Assembly: GCA_902773835.1 (NCBI GenBank)
Contig: CACYFZ010000017.1
Span: forward strand, 1 to 38,523
DNA length: 38,523 nucleotides
From: an uncultured Eubacteriales bacterium
GTDB taxonomy: Bacteria > Bacillota > Clostridia > Peptostreptococcales > Anaerovoracaceae
Reading direction: 5' to 3'
Shown here: piece by piece, positions 19,901 through 26,285 of the stretch
How the letters are laid out: each line of letters starts with the position of its first letter
Numbering within the stretch: position 1 is the stretch's first letter
The notes under the pieces: generated by a model
The model's input: only the letters and a program-made list of their open reading frames with translations
Database searches by the model: none
What the model was told of the DNA's origin: nothing
Translations under genes and position numbers: made by a program

Positions 19901-20282
19901 GCAGGCCAAGATGAGAGCCTTCTACACCGGCACGCACGATAACGACACCTTGGTCGGCTTCGTAAAAGGGTATATAGAAAACCGCCCTGTTGATGACGAA
20001 AGCGAGGATGACGACAGACTCGAAGAGGAGACCCGAAGCGAGGAAGTCGAAGCCGAGGCATCGCGCATCATAAGAGAAATATATGAAAGCGATGCATGCC
20101 TGGCCATGCTTCAGATACAGGATGTATTTATGCTGGGAAGCGAAGCCAGGATGAATGTTCCGGGCGTAGCTGAAGGCAACTGGACATGGAAGCTTCCGGG
20201 AAGATCCATATGGGCTTCTTACCCTGATGCGGATGAGAGAGCCAGATGGTTCAGGGAACTTTCCGCTGAGACGCACAGATGA
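16974..20282 (+). CDS. GH13 alpha-glucan hydrolase fused to GH77 4-alpha-glucanotransferase
   Basis: A 1102-residue fusion. Residues 1-125 look like an N-terminal beta-sandwich (CBM34-like). Residues about 130-640 are a neopullulanase/maltogenic-amylase type GH13 domain with D361 (G-W-R-L-D), E390 (I-G-E-V-W) and D465 (G-T-H-D). From about residue 648 a GH77 (MalQ-type) domain runs to the end, with D889 (R-I-D-H-F-R-G), E939 (L-A-E-D-L-G) and D989 (G-T-H-D-N-D-T). Both active sites look complete. The GH77 part is about 455 residues, a little short. It probably hydrolyses and rearranges maltodextrins left by GlgP. No stop or frameshift separates the domains. Confidence 0.93.
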   Translation: MRIYHNSRLKQFREPFGAVETGTKVSLSIEIREGSPDSVRLMVWKGEEVSPAYYDMNDAGDGMYNAEFSVPEDACLLWYAFEIKARNDRGEEYTVYYGNNHDGLGGEGNVFDYSPECYQITVYKKDESPSWYKDGIVYQIFPDRFNRDEDWEERCEKANKSVNERRTDIKRIIEKDWTKQAYYTRDDTGKVVEWPIYGGSLKGIEEKLDYLKSLGVTAIYLNPIFEATSNHRYDTGDYMHIDPALGTDEDFKHLAKTAKSVGIRLILDGVFSHTGCDSIYFDKYGNYPKADGKGAWENPDSPYRGWYKFDENEEAGYRSWWGVVDLPEVEENNKDYRKFINGPKGVVKHWLSMGASGWRLDVADELPDSFIKELRARLSDTDPEALLIGEVWEDASNKISYDERREYLLGDELHGCMNYPLRDILLDFINYSISGGHAAEKLRSLEENYPKENFYSNLNLIGTHDRERIISAMAAEEDYKSAVRKVRVLSALQYTLPGVPCIYYGDEVGLMGGVDPANRSGYPWGFENLDLGYHYRMLGLVYDQHPALKDGSLTMLNGRNGIPDDVLAFVREGHGEKILVLANRSYSESHVSLRAAEETRCGYALELLRTEELQIFADGLLEEIKMDRLSVKIICLKERRPDAEDFDRASGVICHLSSLPVPTMGKPAKEFVDFIASAGFKIWQILPLNPPGTGGSPYSSHSAFACDTRFINREEMPDDSGLKKFVLENSDWLTEYTVYTVLKESEGERSWLDWPEEKRLADPKEIIKSFDKKQLDRVNELIHEQYVFEMQWRDLKDYANRKGISIMGDLPMFMAADSADVWANREVFRLEEDGRLSVHAGVPPDAFTGEGQDWGNPLYDWDYSANTGHEWWMRRIKQCAKRFDMLRIDHFRGLSEYFAIPEGGGPAEGYWQHGPGLTLFKAIDDMLDEEGLNLKILAEDLGYLDDGVKCLLKLSGLPGMDIWQFTSHEMINLTPEQAKMRAFYTGTHDNDTLVGFVKGYIENRPVDDESEDDDRLEEETRSEEVEAEASRIIREIYESDACLAMLQIQDVFMLGSEARMNVPGVAEGNWTWKLPGRSIWASYPDADERARWFRELSAETHR

Positions 20283-20383
20283 AGCTCCTTTTCAAAGAAC
20301 TCAGAAGACGCGGCTATACCATAAAACTTAAAATCGGTTATCTTGAAAAAGCGGTGAAAAGATATGATGGATTTAACGAATAA
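20279..20383 (+). CDS. Possible 34-aa basic small protein bridging the fusion gene and the symporter
   Basis: The ATG overlaps the preceding TGA (ATGA), and the ORF runs 34 codons into the first bases of the symporter gene. The peptide is basic (MKLLFKELRRRGYTIK...). I recognise no family. It could serve translational coupling, since the symporter start has only a weak binding site, or it could be chance. Confidence 0.35.
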   Translation: MKLLFKELRRRGYTIKLKIGYLEKAVKRYDGFNE

Positions 20384-21974
20384 AAGAAGCCAAGGAAACA
20401 GGTTTGAATTAAGAGCGGAAGAAATCGATCGAATCACTCAGGAACTTTCCGAGAAACTGTCACATGAGCCGATTGACCGAAGGGACGCCATTCGTCTCTC
20501 GCTGATCCTGGAAGAGACAATGCTGAAATACAGGGACAGACTCCCTGAAGACAGCAGTGCATCGCTGCGATTTTCACGCTCTTTCGGGGCGTTTAGGATT
20601 TCCTTTAAAGTTGAAGGAGAGAGCATTGATCCTTTCACGGAGGATGACCCTTCCGTAACATCGGTTATGGGCTCGCTTCTTTCCAATTCAGATACTCTGA
20701 ACAGGTCATGGAAGTACAGAAACGGCGCCAATATGGTGAGCTTCACCGTGATGAGGAAGAAAAGGATGAGCCAGATACTCACCATCCTCATAGGTGTTGC
20801 GAGCGGAATTCTGTCGGGAATCATAATCAAGGGCATAGCTCCGAATCTGGCAGAAGACATAGCCACCAGAGTTATAACGCCGCTTACGAATGCTTTCGTC
20901 GGCCTTCTCTGCGTAATGGCTACCATCATGTGCTTCGCTGCGATTACTCTCGGCATAGTGCGCCTCGGAGATATCTCCACCTTCAGCACCGTCGGAAAGA
21001 AAATGATACGAAGCTTCCTGAAGGTGGCATTTATCCTGACCCTTATCAACACGGCGTGGATGGTGCCGGGCATTAACTTCGGACATTCGACGGCGATGTC
21101 GCTGAACTTCTTCGACTTCTTCGACATCATAATCAGCTTTGTTCCGAATAATATTCTGACGCCTATTCTGGAGTTCAACTCCGTACATATAATCATCGTC
21201 GGCATCATGTTCGGAATTTCCATGCTTCACATGGGGCAGAAAGCGGATACCCTGACTGAGATATTCGATGAGGTCAATATAGTTGCCATACTCTCGAACA
21301 CTTATCTTAACAGGTTCATACCCGCTTACGTCGGCCTTATGATCTGCTCACAGATACTGACAGGCTCATATACAGTTCTTTCGGGATTCCTGAAACTGTT
21401 TCTTATGGTGGCCATAGCAGACTTCGTAACGATAGCTGTATATACGGCAATCATCTGCATAAGACTGAAGGTTGGCGTGCGCACATACATACAAAAGCTG
21501 CTGCCGTCATTTCTTATCTCTCTTACGAGTGCAAATGTCGGTGCGGCATTTACCACCACCATCGATACCCTTATAGGACCGCTGGGAGTGGATACAGATT
21601 ATGCACCTCTCGCATATAACCTCGGAAGCATACTCTTCAGACCGGGCTACTGCATTGTCTTTACCGCATGCAGTCTCTTTACGGCAGGCCTGTACGGCAT
21701 AGAAGTCACATGGTCCTGGGTAGCTGCGGCATTCCTGCTGTCATTTATCCTCTCCGTAGCCACACCACCGGTTATCGGAGGCACCACGGTCTGCTTCTCG
21801 ATTCTGTTCTCACAGCTCGGACTTGAGTCTCAGGCACTTGCCATGATCATCTCTATCAACGCATTCTTAGAGTTCATGACGGTTGCCGTAAACAACTACT
21901 GCCTGCAGAGCCAGATCGTACTACTCGGAAACTCTATCGGAGAGCTGGATGTTGAAAAGCTGAGGAAGAGATAA
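20364..21974 (+). CDS. DAACS-like symporter with N-terminal GHKL-like domain
   Basis: A 536-residue protein. Residues about 1-130 are soluble and resemble an anti-sigma/histidine-kinase ATPase fold (helix with L-S-L-I-L-E-E-T, and a final N-G-A-N-M-V-S-F-T-V strand), but the N-box Asn is missing. Residues about 135-525 form a multi-helix domain like dicarboxylate/amino-acid:cation symporters. The usual N-M-D-G-T motif reads N-L-G-S-I-L-F, and the last-helix N-V-x-G-D region is N-N-Y-C-L-Q, so the ion or substrate preference may differ from classical members. A strong terminator follows. Confidence 0.78.
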   Translation: MMDLTNKRSQGNRFELRAEEIDRITQELSEKLSHEPIDRRDAIRLSLILEETMLKYRDRLPEDSSASLRFSRSFGAFRISFKVEGESIDPFTEDDPSVTSVMGSLLSNSDTLNRSWKYRNGANMVSFTVMRKKRMSQILTILIGVASGILSGIIIKGIAPNLAEDIATRVITPLTNAFVGLLCVMATIMCFAAITLGIVRLGDISTFSTVGKKMIRSFLKVAFILTLINTAWMVPGINFGHSTAMSLNFFDFFDIIISFVPNNILTPILEFNSVHIIIVGIMFGISMLHMGQKADTLTEIFDEVNIVAILSNTYLNRFIPAYVGLMICSQILTGSYTVLSGFLKLFLMVAIADFVTIAVYTAIICIRLKVGVRTYIQKLLPSFLISLTSANVGAAFTTTIDTLIGPLGVDTDYAPLAYNLGSILFRPGYCIVFTACSLFTAGLYGIEVTWSWVAAAFLLSFILSVATPPVIGGTTVCFSILFSQLGLESQALAMIISINAFLEFMTVAVNNYCLQSQIVLLGNSIGELDVEKLRKR

Positions 21975-21996
21975 CGCACCGTAATAAAAATTACAG

Positions 21997-22022
21997 AGCC
22001 GGAGCAATCCGGCTTATTTTTT
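21997..22022 (+). terminator. Rho-independent terminator after the symporter gene
   Basis: AGCCGGA (21997-22003), GCAA loop, TCCGGCT (22008-22014), then TATTTTTT. It closes the long unit that includes the glycogen genes. Confidence 0.88.
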
Positions 22023-22034
22023 CGCAAAAATTAC

Positions 22035-22077
22035 AACGCCTATAGTAGGAAACATTTTCCTGCGATGAGGCGTTTTT
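22035..22077 (+). terminator. Nested hairpin with T-tract, second terminator or RNA structure
   Basis: Outer stem AACGCCT (22035-22041) pairs with AGGCGTT (22068-22074). Inner stem AGGAAA (22047-22052) pairs with TTTCCT (22056-22061). The outer arm runs into TTTTT. It lies just upstream of the merR promoter and may be a back-up terminator. Confidence 0.5.
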
Positions 22078-22086
22078 AACAAGGCA

Positions 22087-22117
22087 TTGACCTCGTCGCG
22101 ACAACGAGATGTAAAGT
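22087..22117 (+). promoter_or_regulatory. MerR-type promoter/operator with 19-bp spacer
   Basis: TTGACC (22087-22092) and TAAAGT (22112-22117) are 19 bp apart, the long spacer typical of promoters that MerR proteins activate by twisting DNA. The spacer carries a dyad: CTCGT (22092-22096) and ACGAG (22104-22108). The MerR gene starts at 22136 with GAGAGGTG upstream, so autoregulation together with the lipoprotein gene is likely. Confidence 0.78.
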
Positions 22118-22135
22118 TGGAAAGAGAGGTGTGCA

Positions 22136-22537
22136 ATGTCACTGAAGACAATCAAAGAAGTTACTGAAATCACGGGAATTACAGTAAACGCATTAAGGTA
22201 TTACGACAGCAAAGGATTGCTGCATCCCACAATACGTAACTCCGGAGGACGAAAGGAGTGGCTGTACGATGAAGAGGCTGTCGGGAGGGCTAAGAGAATA
22301 CTTTTACTCAGGAGCATAGGTATACCTGTTGAGAGTATAGCTCTTGTATTAGAAAGCATGGACAAGATGAACGGAGAAATGCTCAGATCCCGCCTGGATA
22401 AGCTCCTCAGAGAACGCGAATCGCTTGATGAACAAATCTCAGTGGCCACTATGCTGTTACTCCTGGAGGATATGTCAGCGGACGCAGAAGTCAGGGACGA
22501 GCTTCTGGATAAGATGTTTGAGAAGGTATGTCGTTAG
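22136..22537 (+). CDS. MerR family transcriptional regulator
   Basis: A 133-residue protein with the MerR winged helix (about residues 3-72: V-T-E-I-T-G-I-T-V-N-A-L-R-Y-Y-D, then L-L-R-S-I-G-I-P) and a dimerisation coiled coil (about 75-118). There is no cysteine pair like those of metal sensors, so an organic or stress ligand is more likely. It lies 25 bases before a lipoprotein gene that it probably co-regulates through the 19-bp-spacer promoter. Confidence 0.88.
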   Translation: MSLKTIKEVTEITGITVNALRYYDSKGLLHPTIRNSGGRKEWLYDEEAVGRAKRILLLRSIGIPVESIALVLESMDKMNGEMLRSRLDKLLRERESLDEQISVATMLLLLEDMSADAEVRDELLDKMFEKVCR

Positions 22538-22562
22538 TGGAAATGGAGAAAGGAATAATGAA

Positions 22563-23405
22563 ATGAAAAAGATCAAAACACTTTCAATAGCAATAATACT
22601 GTGCCTATCGTTACTTGCTATGGCATCGTGCGGAGGAGGCGGAGAGAGCACTGCTCCTGCAGAAGAAAAGCAGTCTAAAAACGGCTTCGATGTTTCGAAG
22701 AATCAGGAAGTCGAATATGGCGGATACTCATTCTCAGTTCCGGACTACTGCAACTTCCAAGAAGCAGAAAACGGTCTGCAATGCATGCCGGAGGACGGTC
22801 AGGTCATGATGATGCTCTCAAGCTTCGATAATGATATTTCCGACGAAGACTTTTCAGCATCAAAGGACAAACTGATGAAGGAATGGACTGAGGGAATGGG
22901 TTATGAGCTTGGGGATAACGGAACATTTACCGGCACAACCGACTCAGGGGTTAATGTGACAGGAAAGTCTGCTCTACTGCATAACGCAGATGAAAAGATA
23001 ACGGTTGCACTCGTTCTTATTCAAGGATCAGACTCGGAATTCGACTACATATCAGACTTCGATGCCATAGCATCATCTGCACGCAAGATCGAAAAGACAT
23101 CTGATGAAAATACAAGTGACAGCAAGAGTGAAGATCGTGCCGAAACCGACATCTCACCTGAATTCAAAGCGACGATGGACAGCTATGAAGAATTCTTCGA
23201 TGAATATGTTGAGTTTATGCAGAAGTACAAAGAGAATCCTTCAGATACAACACTTCTCATGGAGATGTCCGGCATGATGACCAAGGAAGCAGAGATGCTG
23301 AAGCAACTGGAAGAAATGGACGAAAACGAAATGACAACAGCAGAGGCCGCCTACTATCTCGAAGTGACAGCACGAATCAATGAGAAGTTAGCGTCGGTAC
23401 TTTAA
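22563..23405 (+). CDS. Secreted lipoprotein (DUF6591-like C-terminus)
   Basis: A 280-residue protein with a lipoprotein signal peptide: Lys-rich start, hydrophobic core, and lipobox M-A-S-C with C23. I chose the ATG at 22563 because it gives the signal peptide and sits after AAAGGA; an upstream in-frame start would add 46 unrelated residues overlapping merR. The middle (about 40-175) is a beta-rich domain. The C-terminus (about 195-280) is a helical acidic region that resembles DUF6591. It is probably anchored on the outer face of the membrane and controlled by the adjacent MerR protein. Function unknown. Confidence 0.82.
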   Translation: MKKIKTLSIAIILCLSLLAMASCGGGGESTAPAEEKQSKNGFDVSKNQEVEYGGYSFSVPDYCNFQEAENGLQCMPEDGQVMMMLSSFDNDISDEDFSASKDKLMKEWTEGMGYELGDNGTFTGTTDSGVNVTGKSALLHNADEKITVALVLIQGSDSEFDYISDFDAIASSARKIEKTSDENTSDSKSEDRAETDISPEFKATMDSYEEFFDEYVEFMQKYKENPSDTTLLMEMSGMMTKEAEMLKQLEEMDENEMTTAEAAYYLEVTARINEKLASVL

Positions 23406-23434
23406 ATCGACATGTAACAAGGGAGGAGTGTAAG

Positions 23435-23460
23435 AGCGGTAGCAAAATGCTACCGCTTTG
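23435..23460 (+). terminator. Terminator after the lipoprotein gene
   Basis: A 9-bp perfect stem, AGCGGTAGC (23435-23443) and GCTACCGCT (23449-23457), with a 5-nt loop and a short T run. Confidence 0.7.
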
Positions 23461-23512
23461 GCTTTCAGTGATTGATATCGTTACAAATATCGAGTCAAAT
23501 GAAGATTTATTG

Positions 23513-23518
23513 TATAAT
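23513..23518 (+). promoter_or_regulatory. -10 element upstream of the repeat protein
   Basis: TATAAT at 23513-23518, 37 bases before the ATG at 23555, inside a terminator-bounded gap. No good -35 is seen at the usual distance. Confidence 0.4.
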
Positions 23519-23554
23519 TCACTTGTAAATGCTTGTTTGGAACTGAGGTGCGCT

Positions 23555-24796
23555 ATGGATAAGCCTAAAAAGAACAGAATCGATTTTGGGAAATTTAAAG
23601 AACAGGTGGCTGATCTCAAGGATTCAATCGCAGAAAAGGTTGAACAAGGAGCGGATGCAGCTTCAGATGTGGCTGCAAAAGCTATCAAACAAGGCGGTGA
23701 ATTCACAAATGCCGCTGCAGAGAAGATAAAACAAGGAGCAGAACTAGCTGCAGATGCTGCAGACAGTGCACAAGATGCTTTCAATAAGTGGTGGCATCAG
23801 CCGATATTTGAGGATAATCTATCAAAAGATGACACAGATTGGATTCCGGATATGGTTTACATAAGGAACCAGGATGATAGAAACCAGATAGAAGGTCTTT
23901 CAGAGGCAATTGGATTTGATGAGGACAATGCTGAAAGGCCTATCGTCAGTTTGTTGAGAAGCTATGCCAAGACTATCGACATCAATTTTTACCCAACACT
24001 AGTTGAGGGGGTGTACTATGTCGATCCATTTAATAGAAGCAGATATATTCAGTTAGAACAGTACTTTTCTGTTCTGGAGCAAGAAAGAATTGAAGAACTG
24101 ATTAGAGTTGCTCAGGATTTAGGTGCAAGTTATATAGAGATTGCTTACAGTAAAGATAATAAACAATCCAAAACAAGTTCAAGGCAGGCAAATGTTGAAG
24201 CTAAGATGAAGGGGGTTTCTGCAAACGGTGATGCCAGTGGTCAGCAACAAGCAACTCATTGTGAAAGAAGTAAAATGGACATTAAGAAACAAATGAGCTT
24301 ACCGGGCACAGAGCCGAAAGAACCTACCCTTAGACATTTTAAAAATGATATCGAAATCAATTCATTAATAGATAGGCGCTTGCATAAAGAAAATGCAATA
24401 AAAGGAGATTATAAATGCGAATTGAGTTTTAACAATTCATCAGGAATAAAGATGTCGAACGCTGCAAATATCGAGGGGGCACTTAAAAAAGTAGGTATTA
24501 AGGCAAAAGGTAAACTTAAGATAAGCGAGGAAGTCTCCAGAGAGGATTCTCAAAGATTAAGAATATATCTGAAATTTCCGGAAAGAAAAGGAGCAGTTGC
24601 AACAACGATAGAGGAACTGTATAAGCAGTACGAACTAGACGAGAGCCTTAGGAAAGATATAGATGGGATATTGGAGGACAACAAGATTACGCTGTCGGAA
24701 TTTATGGACTTTGTAAAGAAACATGATGTAAACGTCTCTGTTTCGGACTTTTCGGAGATTGTTAAACAGGCCAAGGAACTTGGTCTTATCAAGTAA
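23555..24796 (+). CDS. Hypothetical protein with LEA-like amphipathic repeats
   Basis: A 413-residue protein of unrecognised family. Residues about 10-78 form alternating charged/Ala-rich amphipathic segments with recurring K-Q-G-A/G and D-A-A steps, like LEA or apolipoprotein-type helices. The middle (about 80-195) and C-terminal parts look globular, with an aromatic N-K-W-W segment near residue 80. There is no signal peptide or membrane helix. The ATG at 23555 follows GAGGTG and lies inside a longer frame. It is AT-richer than the glycogen genes, so recent acquisition is possible. Confidence 0.72.
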   Translation: MDKPKKNRIDFGKFKEQVADLKDSIAEKVEQGADAASDVAAKAIKQGGEFTNAAAEKIKQGAELAADAADSAQDAFNKWWHQPIFEDNLSKDDTDWIPDMVYIRNQDDRNQIEGLSEAIGFDEDNAERPIVSLLRSYAKTIDINFYPTLVEGVYYVDPFNRSRYIQLEQYFSVLEQERIEELIRVAQDLGASYIEIAYSKDNKQSKTSSRQANVEAKMKGVSANGDASGQQQATHCERSKMDIKKQMSLPGTEPKEPTLRHFKNDIEINSLIDRRLHKENAIKGDYKCELSFNNSSGIKMSNAANIEGALKKVGIKAKGKLKISEEVSREDSQRLRIYLKFPERKGAVATTIEELYKQYELDESLRKDIDGILEDNKITLSEFMDFVKKHDVNVSVSDFSEIVKQAKELGLIK

Positions 24797-24828
24797 AGCA
24801 CTGGTTTATTGTTGCCGGAGGTATTGCA

Positions 24829-24990
24829 ATGAGTGTAAAGAATTATAGTATAAATGATGATGACGAATCTAAGTTTCCTGCTGAAACGGAAGCAGCTATT
24901 CAGGACGCCAGGGAAATAATGCTTGGGAAGAAGGATGCAAAAAGCTATGACTCAGCCTCTGAGTTATTTGAAGCTTTAGATACTGAATAA
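24829..24990 (+). CDS. RelB/DinJ-type antitoxin-like small protein, no toxin adjacent
   Basis: A 53-residue ORF with a good GGAGG (24817-24821) 7 bases before the ATG. The C-terminus (E-A-A-I-Q-D-A-R-E-I-M, then S-A-S-E-L-F-E-A-L) matches the toxin-binding tail typical of RelB/DinJ antitoxins. The N-terminal DNA-binding half is short and acidic rather than a normal ribbon-helix-helix. No RelE-like gene follows; the next ORF is a membrane protein. Confidence 0.6.
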   Translation: MSVKNYSINDDDESKFPAETEAAIQDAREIMLGKKDAKSYDSASELFEALDTE

Positions 24991-25033
24991 TTAGAGAACT
25001 ATTTTATAAATATAGTTAGGAGATATATAACAA

Positions 25034-25333
25034 ATGAACAATAACAAAGTTGCAGCTATTGCTGCGTATATTACATGGATAGGATTTCTGATTGCGATCA
25101 TAATCGGAGACAGAGGCGACAGATACGTCGCCCATCATATGAACCAGGCGCTGGTTATAAATATAGTCAGTATAGTCGGAGGCGTGCTGGGCATCTTTCC
25201 GATAATCGGCTCACTGGCTGCGTGGATTGTGTCCGCAGCAGTGTTTGCTTTTGGCATTATGGGTATATATCGTGCAGCGATAGGAAGCACTGAGCCACTG
25301 CCTATAATCGGAGATATTCATATCATCGGATAA
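25034..25333 (+). CDS. Small membrane protein, DUF4870-like
   Basis: A 99-residue protein with three hydrophobic segments (about 7-24, 38-58 and 60-85) and the H-H-M-N-Q-A-L motif between the first two, which is typical of DUF4870/Tic20-like small membrane proteins. Function unknown. AGGAG lies 11 bases before the ATG. It stands alone between the antitoxin-like ORF and ybaK. Confidence 0.75.
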   Translation: MNNNKVAAIAAYITWIGFLIAIIIGDRGDRYVAHHMNQALVINIVSIVGGVLGIFPIIGSLAAWIVSAAVFAFGIMGIYRAAIGSTEPLPIIGDIHIIG

Positions 25334-25354
25334 TAGTGCCGGCAAGTAATACAT

Positions 25355-25834
25355 ATGAAGATCCAAAAGACCAATGCAATGAGGCTGCTTGATGCGGCAG
25401 GTATTGAATATGAGACTGCGTCATATGAATACGACGAGTCGGATTTATCGGGTGTGCATGCCGCAGATGAGCTTGGCGTCTCACCCGAGATTGTATTTAA
25501 GACTTTGGTTACCAGGACGCCGAAGAATGAGTTTTATGTGTTTGTAATTCCGGTGGCGGAGTCCTTAGATCTTAAGAAGGCTGCTAAGGCAGCAGGTGCC
25601 AAGTCCATAGAGATGGTGCATGTAAAGGAAATCTTGGAGATTACCGGATATATACGAGGGGGCTGTTCTCCCATAGGAATGAAGAAAGCGTTCCCGACAT
25701 TCGTCGATGAGACAGCATCTCTTTACGAGAAGATATACTTTTCAGCCGGTAAGAGAGGACAGCAAATAATCCTCGCACCTGATAAACTACTCGAAGCCGC
25801 AGATGCAAAGTATGAAGATTTGATAGTGTACTGA
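25355..25834 (+). CDS. ybaK: Cys-tRNA(Pro) deacylase YbaK/EbsC
   Basis: A 159-residue YbaK-type editing protein that removes cysteine mischarged on tRNA-Pro in trans. It has the family motifs V-F-K-T-L-V near residue 48 and Y-I-R-G-G-C-S-P-I-G near residue 105. Length is normal. The binding site before the ATG is weak. It is followed by a long regulatory gap. Confidence 0.93.
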   Translation: MKIQKTNAMRLLDAAGIEYETASYEYDESDLSGVHAADELGVSPEIVFKTLVTRTPKNEFYVFVIPVAESLDLKKAAKAAGAKSIEMVHVKEILEITGYIRGGCSPIGMKKAFPTFVDETASLYEKIYFSAGKRGQQIILAPDKLLEAADAKYEDLIVY

Positions 25835-25874
25835 AAAATGAAGGCTAAGTGAATCATTCTTCACAGTAAAACGG

Positions 25875-25902
25875 TTGAAACTTTTGTTTTTCGCATTATA
25901 AT
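25875..25902 (+). promoter_or_regulatory. SigA-type promoter of a short transcript
   Basis: TTGAAA (25875-25880), a 16-bp spacer and TATAAT (25897-25902). The predicted start near 25909 is followed within about 45 nt by a terminator hairpin, with no ORF between. Confidence 0.7.
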
Positions 25903-25908
25903 CGAGCC

Positions 25909-25959
25909 ATCGATAAAAGGAACTAACGGAGAGGGCTCTCTCCGTATTTTTGTTATCGA
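25909..25959 (+). ncRNA. Candidate very small RNA of about 45-50 nt
   Basis: From the predicted start the sequence folds as ACGGAGAG (25926-25933) with CTCTCCGT (25938-25945), loop GGCT, then ATTTTTG: a terminator. An outer pair TCGATAA (25910-25916) with TTATCGA (25953-25959) encloses it. A promoter feeding directly into this unit suggests a tiny RNA, or an attenuated leader for hicAB. I see no known family. Confidence 0.4.
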
Positions 25960-25961
25960 AA

Positions 25962-25991
25962 AAGCATGCAACTAAAAATAGTTGCATGCTT
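25962..25991 (+). promoter_or_regulatory. Candidate HicAB operator, 13-bp inverted repeat
   Basis: AAGCATGCAACTA (25962-25974), AAAA, TAGTTGCATGCTT (25979-25991). The right arm contains the -35 (TTGCAT) of the hicAB promoter, so a bound repressor would block RNA polymerase. Confidence 0.65.
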
Positions 25992-26010
25992 CAAGCTATA
26001 ACACTATAAT
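25982..26010 (+). promoter_or_regulatory. hicAB promoter
   Basis: TTGCAT (25982-25987), a 17-bp spacer and TATAAT (26005-26010). AGGAAGGG follows before the ATG at 26028. Confidence 0.75.
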
Positions 26011-26027
26011 AGAGAAAGGAAGGGACT

Positions 26028-26285
26028 ATGAGTAAAAAAGAAAAACTCATTAATAAGCTAAAGTCTGAGCCCAGAGATTTTACCTTTGATGATGCCGTAA
26101 CGCTTTTGGGATTACTGGGCTTCAAAAAACACAATAAAGGGAAGACAAGTGGGTCGCGAGTAAAGTTCGCAAAAGAGGAAGACTCAGTAAAGATAGAACT
26201 TCATAGACCACACCCACAGAAGGAATTAAAAAGTTACCAAGTGAAGCAGTTAATAGAACAACTGACAGAGGAGGGGCTCATATGA
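26028..26285 (+). CDS. hicA: HicA-type toxin (mRNA interferase)
   Basis: An 85-residue HicA-like toxin of a type II toxin-antitoxin pair; HicA proteins cleave mRNA. It has the dsRBD-like fold pattern and the C-terminal E-L-H-R-P-H-P-Q-K-E-L-K motif of a clostridial subgroup. The usual catalytic G-S-H reads G-S-R (R44), so either this subgroup uses another His (H59 or H62) or the toxin is weak. It overlaps hicB by ATGA. Toxin-first order is normal for hicAB. Confidence 0.85.
   Translation: MSKKEKLINKLKSEPRDFTFDDAVTLLGLLGFKKHNKGKTSGSRVKFAKEEDSVKIELHRPHPQKELKSYQVKQLIEQLTEEGLI

Noticed and set aside
20438..21223. 261-codon minus-strand ORF opposite the symporter gene
   Set aside because: Its apparent hydrophobicity reflects the complementary membrane-protein frame.
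22425..22562. Upstream start for the lipoprotein
   Set aside because: It overlaps merR and would bury the signal peptide; the ATG at 22563 has a good binding site and lipobox.
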